Below are positions 1-8,765 of a stretch of DNA of 64,000 nucleotides, one piece after another. Source of the stretch: Treponema_I sp045616125. Lineage in GTDB: Bacteria > Spirochaetota > Spirochaetia > Treponematales > Treponemataceae. Under the pieces are notes generated by a model. The model searched no databases and was not told the DNA's origin. It was given only the letters and a program-made list of their open reading frames with translations. The translations under genes and the position numbers were made by a program. Each line of letters opens with the position of its first letter. The stretch's first letter is position 1. Where the stretch lies: assembly GCA_045616125.1 (NCBI GenBank), contig JAZLGC010000092.1, positions 1 to 64,000 on the forward strand, given 5' to 3'.

Positions 1-1271
1 TTTTGATTCGTCTGTTTTGGAGCGGAGGCGAAAATGTTGTTGATCCGTTTCATAAAATCTTCAACTTTGCCTTTCTGGATTTCACGGATGAAATTCATCA
101 CTTCGATTTTGTTCGTTTTTTCTGTGTAACCTGCGTACAAAGGAATGAGATTATCATAAAGCCCGTAGCGGACTTCATCGTTTGGAAGACCGAGAATAAA
201 ACTTCTAAAAGTCTTGTCGTATTCTTTGATTGTGATATATCCAGTCTGATAAAGCATCGGAAGTGGGTCTGTTGCCGTCAATCTGTAATTTTCGAGAGTT
301 CGAAAGCCCACTTCAATATCGTTTTCCAGCGTTTTAAAATCAAAGTCACTATCCCTAATCATCAGAGTTAAGAATGTCGGTGTGCCGGTTGAGAACCAGT
401 AACTGGAAAATCTTAAATCAGAAAAAGCATTCAAAAGGCTGAACGGATTGTAAATATCGGTCTTTACATCTTCTGAAAAATGATAGCCGTCATAATTCTT
501 TTTAAGAGTTGCAAGACATTCTTCTTTCGACATCTCATTTTTTTCTGCCATCTTTTCAATTTCTGGAACGAAATTCGATTCCATTTCTTCCTGCGTAATT
601 CCACAAATTGCAGAATATTCTTCACTCATGGAAATATCATGAAGATTATTCAAATCAGAAAAAATGCTAACTTTGTCAAATCGAGTTACACCTGTGATGA
701 AAACGAAACGGATATAAGCATCTTCACTCTTTAAGTTTCCGTAAAAGCCTTTCAGAATATTTCTGATTTGGTTTTCGATTTCCACATTTTCGATATTTTG
801 CAAAAGCGGCTTGTCGTATTCATCAACTAAAACAACAACTTGCTCACCAGTTTTTTCGTAAGCGGATTTGATGAGTTTTTTGAAGCGTATTGAAACAGAT
901 GCGTCAATGCTTTCAACTTCATAAAGCTTTTCATATTCGCTTAAACGATACGAAATTGTTTGATTTACAGTATTTTCATCAACATAATTCTGACCATTAA
1001 AATCAAAATACAAAACCGGATACTTTTTCCATTCTGTTTCTTTCTTTGAGATTGCAAGCCCTTCAAAAAGATCTTTGCGTCCTTCAAAATAGCTTTTCAA
1101 AGTAGAAAGAAAAAGCGATTTTCCGAAACGGCGGGGACGGCTTAAAAAATATGGTTTTCCAATGCTCGTTAAATTTTGGATAAATTGAGTTTTATCAACA
1201 TATATACAATTTTTTGTTATGAGCTCTTCAAATGTCTGAATACCGATTGGCAGGTTCCGTCTTTCTGTCAT
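1..1271 (-). CDS. AAA-ATPase-like / PD-(D/E)XK nuclease family protein, 3' end cut by window
   Basis: The minus strand is open from 1271 to the left edge, so about 423 N-terminal residues are present and the C-terminus is missing. The protein begins MTERRNLPIGIQTFEEL and continues with YVDKTQF, then FLSRPRRFGKS as a divergent P-loop, and VVVLVDEYDKPLL as Walker B, followed by ITGVTRFDKVSIFSDLNNL. This order is typical of the AAA-ATPase-like family (DUF1703), which usually ends in a PD-(D/E)XK nuclease domain; that domain would lie outside the window. The family is abundant in gut Bacteroidetes and spirochaetes and its cellular role is unclear. I chose the ATG at 1271 over the in-frame ATG at 1277 because TATACT on the minus strand (1283-1278) ends exactly six bases before it and no Shine-Dalgarno is present. 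It is divergent from the LRR-TIR-RyR operon. Confidence 0.85.
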   Translation of the reverse strand, partial: MTERRNLPIGIQTFEELITKNCIYVDKTQFIQNLTSIGKPYFLSRPRRFGKSLFLSTLKSYFEGRKDLFEGLAISKKETEWKKYPVLYFDFNGQNYVDENTVNQTISYRLSEYEKLYEVESIDASVSIRFKKLIKSAYEKTGEQVVVLVDEYDKPLLQNIENVEIENQIRNILKGFYGNLKSEDAYIRFVFITGVTRFDKVSIFSDLNNLHDISMSEEYSAICGITQEEMESNFVPEIEKMAEKNEMSKEECLATLKKNYDGYHFSEDVKTDIYNPFSLLNAFSDLRFSSYWFSTGTPTFLTLMIRDSDFDFKTLENDIEVGFRTLENYRLTATDPLPMLYQTGYITIKEYDKTFRSFILGLPNDEVRYGLYDNLIPLYAGYTEKTNKIEVMNFIREIQKGKVEDFMKRINNIFASAPKQTNQ

Positions 1272-1277
1272 AACCAT

Positions 1278-1283
1278 AGTATA
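1278..1283 (-). promoter_or_regulatory. -10 box of the AAA-like gene, leaderless arrangement
   Basis: TATACT on the minus strand is followed by six bases and then the ATG at 1271. No clear -35 hexamer was found. The position implies transcription starting at or next to the start codon. Confidence 0.5.
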
Positions 1284-1360
1284 GCAGAATTTATAATTGG
1301 TTATAATAAATAAAATGCAAAATCGGGTAAATTTCCAAATGACGTTTAGATATTTCGTAC

Positions 1361-1366
1361 TATAAT
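1361..1366 (+). promoter_or_regulatory. candidate -10 box of the LRR-TIR-RyR operon
   Basis: A perfect TATAAT lies about 200 bp upstream of the LRR start codon in the AT-rich divergent intergenic region. The -35 region is poor (aatgac at 17 bp spacing). If used, the transcript would carry the structured leader at 1431-1560. Confidence 0.4.
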
Positions 1367-1382
1367 TATCATAATAAAATTG

Positions 1383-1398
1383 GCTATGTCCGTAAAAG
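1383..1398 (+). repeat. solitary MITE-type terminal repeat
   Basis: GGCTATGTCCGTAAAA matches the terminal 16 bases of the palindromic elements at 17474-17752 and 38436-38708. The rest of the element is absent here, so this is a lone end or the remnant of an excision. Confidence 0.55.
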
Positions 1399-1430
1399 AA
1401 AACAGATTAAAAGGGGTTCCTGTAAGTAAT

Positions 1431-1560
1431 TTGCAGGGCGGTTCCCATGCGGAGCAGTAATGACTCCGCTTAAGGCACTAAGTGAGCGAGGTTTTTTCAC
1501 AAACCGTCAGAGCTTCTCACCGTGGTTGGTGGCCGGGAATGTGAACGCCCTGTTTTTTTT
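1431..1560 (+). ncRNA. structured leader or small RNA ending in a terminator-like U-run
   Basis: An outer stem pairs CAGGGCG-TTC (1434-1444, one bulged G) with GAACGCCCTG (1543-1552) and is followed directly by eight T (1553-1560), as in an intrinsic terminator. Inside are a perfect 6-bp hairpin (GCGGAG 1449-1454 with CTCCGC 1464-1469), a GTGAG/CTCAC helix (1482-1486 with 1516-1520) enclosing GGTTT/AAACC (1490-1494 with 1501-1505), and a competing CACC/GGTG hairpin (1518-1521 with 1528-1531). The LRR gene's ATG follows 12 bases after the U-run, so it could be a riboswitch-like attenuator, the end of an independent small RNA, or a transposon-end RNA remnant. I do not recognise a known riboswitch consensus. 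Confidence 0.45.
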
Positions 1561-1572
1561 ATGGAGAAAACA

Positions 1573-3000
1573 ATGTCACAGACAATTGATAACATCATGT
1601 ATTCTGACGACCTGACAACAGTAGAAGGCGTTGAAAACAAAGAAATCACAACAGCCGTTATCAAAGAAGGTGTAACAACGATTGGAGAAAGGGCGTTCGA
1701 GGGTTGTACAAACTTGCAGAGCGTTGCCATTCCCGAAGGTGTAACAACGATTGGAGAAAGGGCGTTCAGGTATTGTTCAAACTTGCAGAGCGTAGTCATT
1801 CCCGAAGGTGTAACAACTATTGGAAAATATGCGTTCTATGGTTGTAAAAATTTGCAGAATGTTGCCATTCCAGAAGGTGTAACAGAAATTGGATGGGGTG
1901 TGTTCTATGGTTGTGAAAACTTGCAGAGCGTTGCCATTCCAGCAGGTGTAACAACTATTGGAAAAAATGCGTTCTATGGTTGTGAAAACTTGCAGAGCGT
2001 AGCCATTCCAGATAGCGTAACAACTATTGGAAAAAATGCGTTCTATGGTTGTAAAAACTTGCAGAGCGTTGCCATTCCCGAAGGAGTAACAGAGATTGGA
2101 GAAAAGGCGTTCTCTTTTTGTGAAAACTTGCAGAATGTTGTAATTCCATCAAGTGTAACAACGATTGGAGAATATGCGTTCTATGGTTGTAAAAACTTGC
2201 AGAACGTAACAATTCCAGAAAGTGTAACTGAGATTGGATATGAGGCGTTCGAAGATTGTAAAATCGAAAACTATGAACATACACTTTTCAAAATAAAAAA
2301 TGGATGTTTCCTTTCAAGTGATGAAAAGACAGTTTTGTATTGTGCAAATGCTTCCAAGGAAGAAATTGTAATTCCCGAAGGTGTAACAGAGATTGGATCA
2401 GATGCGTTCTATCATTGTGAAAACTTGCAGAATGTTGTCATTCCAGATAGCGTTACAACTATTGGAGAAAGAGCGTTCGAAGATTGTAAAAATCTCAAAG
2501 AAGTTCATTTTGGTGGAAATATTGAAAAATTGACTGGACAGATTTTTGATGGTTGTCCAGATGTTGAACTGTATGCTCCAGAAAAATCTTTGACAGAAAA
2601 AGCAATAAAAAAGAATGCAAAACTAAAAAAACTGTACAAAAAACTGGAACAGGCAAAACAGGCAAAAATCAAACAAATAAAAGCAGTTAGAACACAAGGA
2701 CTTCTTCTTGCATATTGTGAAGGCATTGGAAAAGAGCAGAAAATCGAAAAAGTCGGGAAAAATATCGAAGTTACGATTTTTACAAAAGAATTGTCTTCTG
2801 AAAACAAGCCAAAATACGCAAAAATTACAGTTCCAGAAAAAACTGCTCTGAAAAAGCTTTCAGAAATTCAAACTGCTTTTGATGAAGTCCGTTCTGAAGG
2901 CGAAAAGGTTACCGTTGAAAAATTGGTCAAAACTCTCAAAAAGAATGTCGAATCTTTTGAATGGGAAATCTACAACGATAAAGAAGATAAAACTATGTAG
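1573..3000 (+). CDS. BspA-type leucine-rich repeat protein, cytoplasmic
   Basis: 475 aa from the ATG at 1573, chosen because GGAG (1563-1566) lies six bases upstream. About eleven 23-residue repeats of the form GVTTIGERAFEGCTNLQSV-IP fill residues 25-330. They are BspA-like LRRs (LRR_5), interrupted once near residues 220-255 by a stretch without repeats. The C-terminal 120 residues are lysine-rich and helical. There is no signal peptide, lipobox or membrane segment, unlike surface-exposed BspA adhesins, so it probably acts in the cytoplasm. The repeats are also nearly identical in DNA (69-bp units), which favours copy-number change by recombination. It is followed after 52 bp by the TIR gene on the same strand. 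By analogy with LRR sensors it may be the recognition component of that operon; this is inference. Confidence 0.85.
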   Translation: MSQTIDNIMYSDDLTTVEGVENKEITTAVIKEGVTTIGERAFEGCTNLQSVAIPEGVTTIGERAFRYCSNLQSVVIPEGVTTIGKYAFYGCKNLQNVAIPEGVTEIGWGVFYGCENLQSVAIPAGVTTIGKNAFYGCENLQSVAIPDSVTTIGKNAFYGCKNLQSVAIPEGVTEIGEKAFSFCENLQNVVIPSSVTTIGEYAFYGCKNLQNVTIPESVTEIGYEAFEDCKIENYEHTLFKIKNGCFLSSDEKTVLYCANASKEEIVIPEGVTEIGSDAFYHCENLQNVVIPDSVTTIGERAFEDCKNLKEVHFGGNIEKLTGQIFDGCPDVELYAPEKSLTEKAIKKNAKLKKLYKKLEQAKQAKIKQIKAVRTQGLLLAYCEGIGKEQKIEKVGKNIEVTIFTKELSSENKPKYAKITVPEKTALKKLSEIQTAFDEVRSEGEKVTVEKLVKTLKKNVESFEWEIYNDKEDKTM

Positions 3001-3052
3001 CTTGCAAAAGTTTTGAAATATGGAGCAGATAAATACAGACAAGGGGACTAAA

Positions 3053-6000
3053 ATGAATTGTATTAAATGTGGAATTGAATTACCGGAAACTGCCAAGTTC
3101 TGTCTATCCTGCGGACAAAAACAGGGAAATGCCCAAAGTTTTTATAACTGGCTTGCCTTTATCAGTTACAGCCATAAAGATGCAGCGCCAGCAAAGTATC
3201 TTGAAGCAGAACTGAAAAAGTATAAGCTTCCATTGATTATTGAGCAGAATAACCCGGAATTAAAGAAACTGCGTTTTGATCAGATTTTTCGTGATGAGAA
3301 CAATTTTGGAAATGGTGCGTTAGAGGATCAGATCCAGTTTGGATTACAGAACTCTAAATTCCTTATTGCTATCTGTTCCCCAAATTACGCAAAAGCCAAC
3401 AACGAAGGAATCAACTGGTGTGACGAAGAAATTAAACAGTTCCTTGCGTACCACAATAACGACGATTCATTGATAATCCCAATTATTATTGATGGTGTTC
3501 CACACAGCCAGAACGAATGCTTTCCACCGTCACTCCTGAATCTTAAATCTGATGATGGTAAGACTAAAGAAGCTCTGGGGATTGCCGGAACAGCCCTTAA
3601 AACACTGCTGGTAGATGGTCAGGAAAAAGAAACTATTTCTGCGGCAGAAAAACAGGCAAAGGATGAAGTTTTTGATGCCCTTAAGGCACGGCTTTTAGGA
3701 TTGAACTACGGTGCGTATAAGAACTATGCCCATCAGGAAAAATATTTTTCTGATTATGCAGATGTAAATGGCATTCCTGTTGGTATTGGGGAACTTACCG
3801 AAGAAGTCTGGAAGCATACAAAACATTACAAGTTTATCTATCGGGAAGATTTACTTGATGAAGTTCGGTATGAAAACGGAAACGGCGCAGTAATTATTCA
3901 TAGTAATTCAGAAGAAAAGGATCGGATTATTGATTCGGTTTTCTTTTACGATGAAAAAGGCAGTCTTCTTAAAATTGAAGAACGTGATATACATGGAAAT
4001 GTATCCAGAGTAGTTGAATTCAAAAAGAATTTCTGTGTTATGAATTTTACTGACACAGAAGATGATTCCAAGAACATGGATGCCAATTTTTCTCTTTCTG
4101 ATGTTGATGATGGTAACTGGTTCAAACAGAAATCAGAGGTAAAAAGTGTCCGGCTTGTCAGAAATGAAAAAGGGTTTATTATAAAAAAAAGTTATCATAA
4201 ATATCACAACGAAATATATCCTGTTTGTGACAGTGCAGGAATTTACGGCATTGAATATGAAAATGATGAGAATGGCCGTGTACAGCGTTTCTGGTATTTG
4301 AATGCAGCCGATGATCATGTAAGCGCAAAAGATGGCGTTGCAGGCAGAATCTACGAATACAACAGAAAAGGAAACAGAATAAGGGATTCTTTTGTTGATA
4401 TGCAAGGGAATCCCACAGTAAATGGGAAAGGTTATTCCAGCATACAGTATACCTACGATGAATATGGTAATACGGTTAAAGCAGAATACTTTGATACTCA
4501 TAATCAACCGGTCATACGCAAAAATGGCTTTCATGCTTATTGTATTGAGTATGATGACTATGGAAACATCGGCAGGATGTCATTTTATGGATTACAGAAT
4601 GAACCAGTGCTTTCAAAAAAGGGATTTGCATCTTTTTCCAGTACATTTGATGATAAAGGAAATACCATCAGGCAAACCTATTCAGGCTTGAATAATGAAC
4701 CGGTACTTTGTGCAGAAGGTTATGCATCAGTGGTTCAGGCATACGATTTAAGAAACTATATGATTCAGCAGGATTATTTAGGACGTTCTGATGAACCGGT
4801 TCTGACCAAAAAAGATGGAGTTGCAACGGTAAAACAGGTTTATGATGAAAAGGGATATAGACTTGAAGGTAGTTTTTTTGGGGTAGATGGAAAGCCTGTC
4901 TGCGACAGAAACGGGTATGCAAAAATGTGTTTCAAGATGGATAAAAATGGAAATCCTCTGGAAATATCTGTTTTTGGTACTGAGGGACAGCCGGTATTGG
5001 CCAGAACGGGTACATCTACCGTACGGATTACTTATGATGATTATGGAAACCCAATTGAACGGCGATATTACGGTACTGACGATAAACTTCGGTCAGATAA
5101 GCATGGCTGTGCCATTATTCGTTCAGTATATGATTCCCGCGGACGGCTGCTGCAGATAAGTTATTATGGAACTGACGGTCAGCGGACGCTGTATGAAAAC
5201 AGTTATGCCATAGAAAACAGAGTGTATGATGACCAGGGAAATATCATTGAGCGTTCATACTATGGAGTTAATGAAGAACCGGTTCTGAACATAAAAGGAC
5301 AGCACATTGTCCGGTGTAAGTATGACAAAGCGGGAAACAGAACAGAATTAACCAATTTTGGTATTCATGATGAATCTATCATCAATGTGAATGGGTATTT
5401 TAAAGAAACTGGCGAATACGATGAGTATGGAAACCTTCTGGGATGTTCATATTTAGGATTACAAGGTGAATTAGTAACAGAAAAACAATCTGGTTTTTCC
5501 CATAATGAGTTTACATATAAACGTGGACTGATTGTTGAGAACCGGCAATATGGAACTGACGGAAAGTTACTGCTGAATTCTAAATCAGGTTTTGCACGGT
5601 GTGTTACCGTATATGACGATTATGACCAGGTCATTGAAATGCAGTATTATGGATTCAATAATGAACCGGTACTGACAGCAAACGGCCATAAATTAAAAAA
5701 AGTGTATGACGCCCGTGGCAATCTCATTGAAACTTCGTTCTGGGGAGTTTCCGGTGAGTCGGTAAGCGGCAGCAGTGGGTATGCAAAAGTCTGCAGGAAA
5801 TATGACAACCGTGATAATGAAATAGAACGGACTTTCTACGATGCTGACGGAAATCTGCGCAGCACATTTGCCAAAGAGACAACGGCATATAATGATCAGA
5901 ATATGATTGTCGATCTGGCGCATTACAATGCAGATGGATCCTATGCCGTTGTAGATGGATATTGCAGATATTCACGGGAATATAACTCTTCCGGCAAACG

Positions 6001-6757
6001 GATACGGGAGACAATATATCTGGATCATAACGTAATCAACGAAACTGGCTATGATGAAGAAGGAAACAAGTGTGAAACAAAAAAAACTTCGTCAGAAGGT
6101 ATAGTCCTGCTGGAACGTTTCAACAAAGCCGGCAAAAAAACAGAAGAAACACAATTTGATGCCCAAAATGCACCTTTGGCAGATGAAAACGGCTATTCAC
6201 ACTATTTCTTCACGTATTATGAAGATGACATAACCTTAAAATCGGTAAAAAGATGTTATCCGGATGGAGATTATAACGTTTCTTTGTATGACAAATCTCG
6301 TAATGTAACGGAACTGGCATATTTTCATGAAGACGGTTCATTACGGATGAGTAAAAATTTTGCAAAGAAATGTTCTCAATACGATGAAAGAGGAAATCTG
6401 CTCGTTGTTACATATTACGGAGAAGATGGCCAAAAGATGCTGTATCGAAATTATGCAAGTAACCGTTCTACGTATGATGAAAGGAACAATTGTATTGAGT
6501 ATGCATTCTTTGGTTTGAATGATGAACCGGTGTTGAATATGGCAAACCGCCATAAGTGGATTGCGACCTATGATGAGCGGAATAATAAAATAACAGAAAC
6601 TTCGTATGGCGTTGATGGAGAACCGGTTCTTCAGAAAGATGGCTATTTCCGATGGGAGAAGGTCTATGATGAAAACAATCAGTGTATACTGACCATCTAC
6701 TACGATACTGAGAATAATGAAATCAAACGGGAAGAAAACCATCCGGAAGAAAAATAA
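3053..6757 (+). CDS. zinc-ribbon + TIR domain + long YD-like repeat protein
   Basis: 1234 aa from the ATG at 3053, which has an AGGGGA ribosome-binding site five bases upstream; an in-frame ATG at 3020 has none. Residues 3-20 form a zinc ribbon (CxxC, ten residues, CxxC). A TIR domain spans about 32-190: FISYSHKD at 37-44 begins it, and NWCDEE (121-126) carries the WCxxE motif with the expected catalytic glutamate at 126, so NAD+ cleavage or cyclisation is plausible. From about residue 270, and regularly from 425 to 1225, it consists of roughly 25 units of about 32 residues of the pattern YDxxGNxxxxxYYGxxxEPVLxxxG, resembling YD/RHS repeats, without an RHS core cap or toxin tail. No signal peptide. 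It lies 52 bp after the LRR gene and 15 bp before the RyR gene. TIR assignment is firm; the repeat family is by appearance. Confidence 0.88.
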   Translation: MNCIKCGIELPETAKFCLSCGQKQGNAQSFYNWLAFISYSHKDAAPAKYLEAELKKYKLPLIIEQNNPELKKLRFDQIFRDENNFGNGALEDQIQFGLQNSKFLIAICSPNYAKANNEGINWCDEEIKQFLAYHNNDDSLIIPIIIDGVPHSQNECFPPSLLNLKSDDGKTKEALGIAGTALKTLLVDGQEKETISAAEKQAKDEVFDALKARLLGLNYGAYKNYAHQEKYFSDYADVNGIPVGIGELTEEVWKHTKHYKFIYREDLLDEVRYENGNGAVIIHSNSEEKDRIIDSVFFYDEKGSLLKIEERDIHGNVSRVVEFKKNFCVMNFTDTEDDSKNMDANFSLSDVDDGNWFKQKSEVKSVRLVRNEKGFIIKKSYHKYHNEIYPVCDSAGIYGIEYENDENGRVQRFWYLNAADDHVSAKDGVAGRIYEYNRKGNRIRDSFVDMQGNPTVNGKGYSSIQYTYDEYGNTVKAEYFDTHNQPVIRKNGFHAYCIEYDDYGNIGRMSFYGLQNEPVLSKKGFASFSSTFDDKGNTIRQTYSGLNNEPVLCAEGYASVVQAYDLRNYMIQQDYLGRSDEPVLTKKDGVATVKQVYDEKGYRLEGSFFGVDGKPVCDRNGYAKMCFKMDKNGNPLEISVFGTEGQPVLARTGTSTVRITYDDYGNPIERRYYGTDDKLRSDKHGCAIIRSVYDSRGRLLQISYYGTDGQRTLYENSYAIENRVYDDQGNIIERSYYGVNEEPVLNIKGQHIVRCKYDKAGNRTELTNFGIHDESIINVNGYFKETGEYDEYGNLLGCSYLGLQGELVTEKQSGFSHNEFTYKRGLIVENRQYGTDGKLLLNSKSGFARCVTVYDDYDQVIEMQYYGFNNEPVLTANGHKLKKVYDARGNLIETSFWGVSGESVSGSSGYAKVCRKYDNRDNEIERTFYDADGNLRSTFAKETTAYNDQNMIVDLAHYNADGSYAVVDGYCRYSREYNSSGKRIRETIYLDHNVINETGYDEEGNKCETKKTSSEGIVLLERFNKAGKKTEETQFDAQNAPLADENGYSHYFFTYYEDDITLKSVKRCYPDGDYNVSLYDKSRNVTELAYFHEDGSLRMSKNFAKKCSQYDERGNLLVVTYYGEDGQKMLYRNYASNRSTYDERNNCIEYAFFGLNDEPVLNMANRHKWIATYDERNNKITETSYGVDGEPVLQKDGYFRWEKVYDENNQCILTIYYDTENNEIKREENHPEEK

Positions 6758-6772
6758 ACAGGCAGGTGAAGT

Positions 6773-8722
6773 ATGATATACATTTTGGGATTGGCAGATA
6801 TAGTACTGGCAGTGTTAATTGCTAAAAACAGGCGGAATATTGCTGCTGTATTAAAATATGTAGCAGTTTTTGATGTAATTAGTCTTGCCCTTATGATGGA
6901 ACTTGTATCCGGCGAGAACGTTGTGATAAATACTTTTGCTGCGCTGCAGGTAGGTACGCTTAACTCTGATTTCAGTGATGTTCTGAATGCAGTACAGGAC
7001 AAAACACTGTTCTTTAAGATTCTGTATTACCTGCTCGTAATTCTGTGCCCCATCCTGTGCGGTGGATTCATACTCAGCTTTTTTGACAGCATCATTCAGG
7101 GACTGTTCTTAAAATCCATCCGGAAACGCCGTGACAATTACTATTTTTCCGAACTGAATGACCATTCGCTTATGCTGGCAGAAAGTATCTGTGAGAACAA
7201 TCCAAAAGCACTGATTGTTTTTTTCAATTACGATGGGAATGAGGACTTAAAAGAAGAAGCAATTAAAAACAACTTCATCGTGCTGAATACCGAACTGGAA
7301 AATATCGTATTCAAATCCAGCAGACAGATTTCGTATTTCTTCATCAATGAAAAACAGTCTGAAAATGTTCCAGCTGGCTTGAAACTGCTTGAACTTTGCA
7401 AGAACAGCAAGGAACTTCAGTCTTTCAGCAATATGAAAATGTACATTTTTTCAGATGAAACTGACAGCGAAGATATTTTGAACTCAACAGACAAAAAGGG
7501 CTTTCTGGTATATCTGCTGAATAAAAACGAGGTTATCGTTAATAATCTCATTTTTACCAAGCCTTTCTACAAAAACATGGGAAATTCCCATGAAATTTCT
7601 ATTTTGGTTGCAGGTTCCAATACCATTGCACGTGAAATAGTCCGCAGTGCAGTCTGGGCCTGTCAGTTCGGTAGTGAATACAAGTTCTCGGTAACAGTAA
7701 TTGATGAGCATGCTTCAAAGTTACAGACACAGCTTCAGTATGAATGTCCTGAATATTTCAATCCGAAATGGCATTATCAGCTGGCTTTTTATGATGCAGC
7801 AATACAGTCGCCGGAGTTTGAAAAGGTTCTTCTGGAACATTGTGTAAACACTACATATGCAGCGGTATGTGTTGATGATGATTCGCTGGCTATTCAGACA
7901 GCACTGTATCTGCGGAGATTTTTTATCAGAACCGATTCTGAATATAAGAAAGAGCCTTTTATTACCGTTCAAATCAGAAGCAGGGAAAAGTATATTGCTG
8001 CCACAGAGCTTACGGCCGTCAATAAAGAGAAAATTTCGCTGAAAGGGTGGGATATTTATTCGCCCAAATCAGAAAACTACAACATTGTTCCCTTTGGTTG
8101 TGATGATGAAATTTACTGCTATGAAAATATCGTTCACAATACAACGCTTAATCTTGCTCTTAATTGTCATACTGCTTACCAGTATATGTTTGGCGATGGA
8201 ACACCGATTGCTTCAGAGAAATTAACGGAAAGTTTCAATTACAATGAGATCGATAAAAAATCCAACCGCGCAAATGGCATTCATCTTAAATATAAGCTTC
8301 ATCTGCTTGGATATGATTTAATAGACTACTCAGATGCAACTGAAGAGGAGATTGGAGCAGCTGACGCCGTACTGGCAGAAATAAAGAAAAAACTTTCTGA
8401 TGATGTTCTGATGGATTATCTTGGTCGGGTTGAACATGACCGGTGGACAGCCTTTCAGTCATCGCAAGGGTGGCGGAGTGTTCCTGTTGAGGATGCAAGA
8501 AGATACTCGGCCAACACTGGCAGCCATAAACACCTGAAAGCCAAACTTCATCCCTGTATCTGTACCTATGAAGAACTGGATGAAATAATCAAGATTTTTG
8601 ATCCGCACCTTAAGGAATATGATGTTGAATTTGTAAAAAAGATGACCGAGATTCTGGGGCTTGAGCCAGGTTCATGCAATATAACCGACATCAGGTTTAT
8701 CTGTAAGCCTGTAGAAAGGTAA
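6773..8722 (+). CDS. membrane protein with Rossmann/TrkA-like domains and C-terminal RyR domain
   Basis: 649 aa. Hydrophobic segments lie at about residues 1-18, 26-45 and 83-108, so the rest is probably cytosolic. Residues 125-250 and 265-400 look like two Rossmann-type units; the second begins ISILVAGSNTIAREIVRSAV, a degenerate nucleotide-binding loop of TrkA-N/RCK type. Residues 553-615 match the ryanodine-receptor RyR domain: VEHDRWTAFQSSQGWRSV, then KAKLHPCICTYEELDEI. Prokaryotic RyR domains have been proposed as ligand sensors in nucleotide-signalling conflict systems. Start 15 bp after the TIR stop, with GGCAGGTGA upstream, indicates translational coupling. A channel- or pore-like effector gated by a TIR product is a reasonable but untested idea. 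It converges on the xanthine-dehydrogenase-like genes 44 bp downstream. Confidence 0.8.
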   Translation: MIYILGLADIVLAVLIAKNRRNIAAVLKYVAVFDVISLALMMELVSGENVVINTFAALQVGTLNSDFSDVLNAVQDKTLFFKILYYLLVILCPILCGGFILSFFDSIIQGLFLKSIRKRRDNYYFSELNDHSLMLAESICENNPKALIVFFNYDGNEDLKEEAIKNNFIVLNTELENIVFKSSRQISYFFINEKQSENVPAGLKLLELCKNSKELQSFSNMKMYIFSDETDSEDILNSTDKKGFLVYLLNKNEVIVNNLIFTKPFYKNMGNSHEISILVAGSNTIAREIVRSAVWACQFGSEYKFSVTVIDEHASKLQTQLQYECPEYFNPKWHYQLAFYDAAIQSPEFEKVLLEHCVNTTYAAVCVDDDSLAIQTALYLRRFFIRTDSEYKKEPFITVQIRSREKYIAATELTAVNKEKISLKGWDIYSPKSENYNIVPFGCDDEIYCYENIVHNTTLNLALNCHTAYQYMFGDGTPIASEKLTESFNYNEIDKKSNRANGIHLKYKLHLLGYDLIDYSDATEEEIGAADAVLAEIKKKLSDDVLMDYLGRVEHDRWTAFQSSQGWRSVPVEDARRYSANTGSHKHLKAKLHPCICTYEELDEIIKIFDPHLKEYDVEFVKKMTEILGLEPGSCNITDIRFICKPVER

Positions 8723-8765
8723 TCCGAACCTGACAGTCCCTTTTGATGGAACAACGATCCGGCTG

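Noticed and set aside
1..371. 122-aa plus-strand open frame at the left edge
   Set aside because: It is antisense to the AAA-ATPase-like gene, whose motifs continue through this stretch on the minus strand.
1431..1560. Known riboswitch class (cobalamin, TPP, SAM, c-di-GMP, preQ1)
   Set aside because: None of the conserved core sequences of these classes could be found, and the downstream genes are not typical targets.
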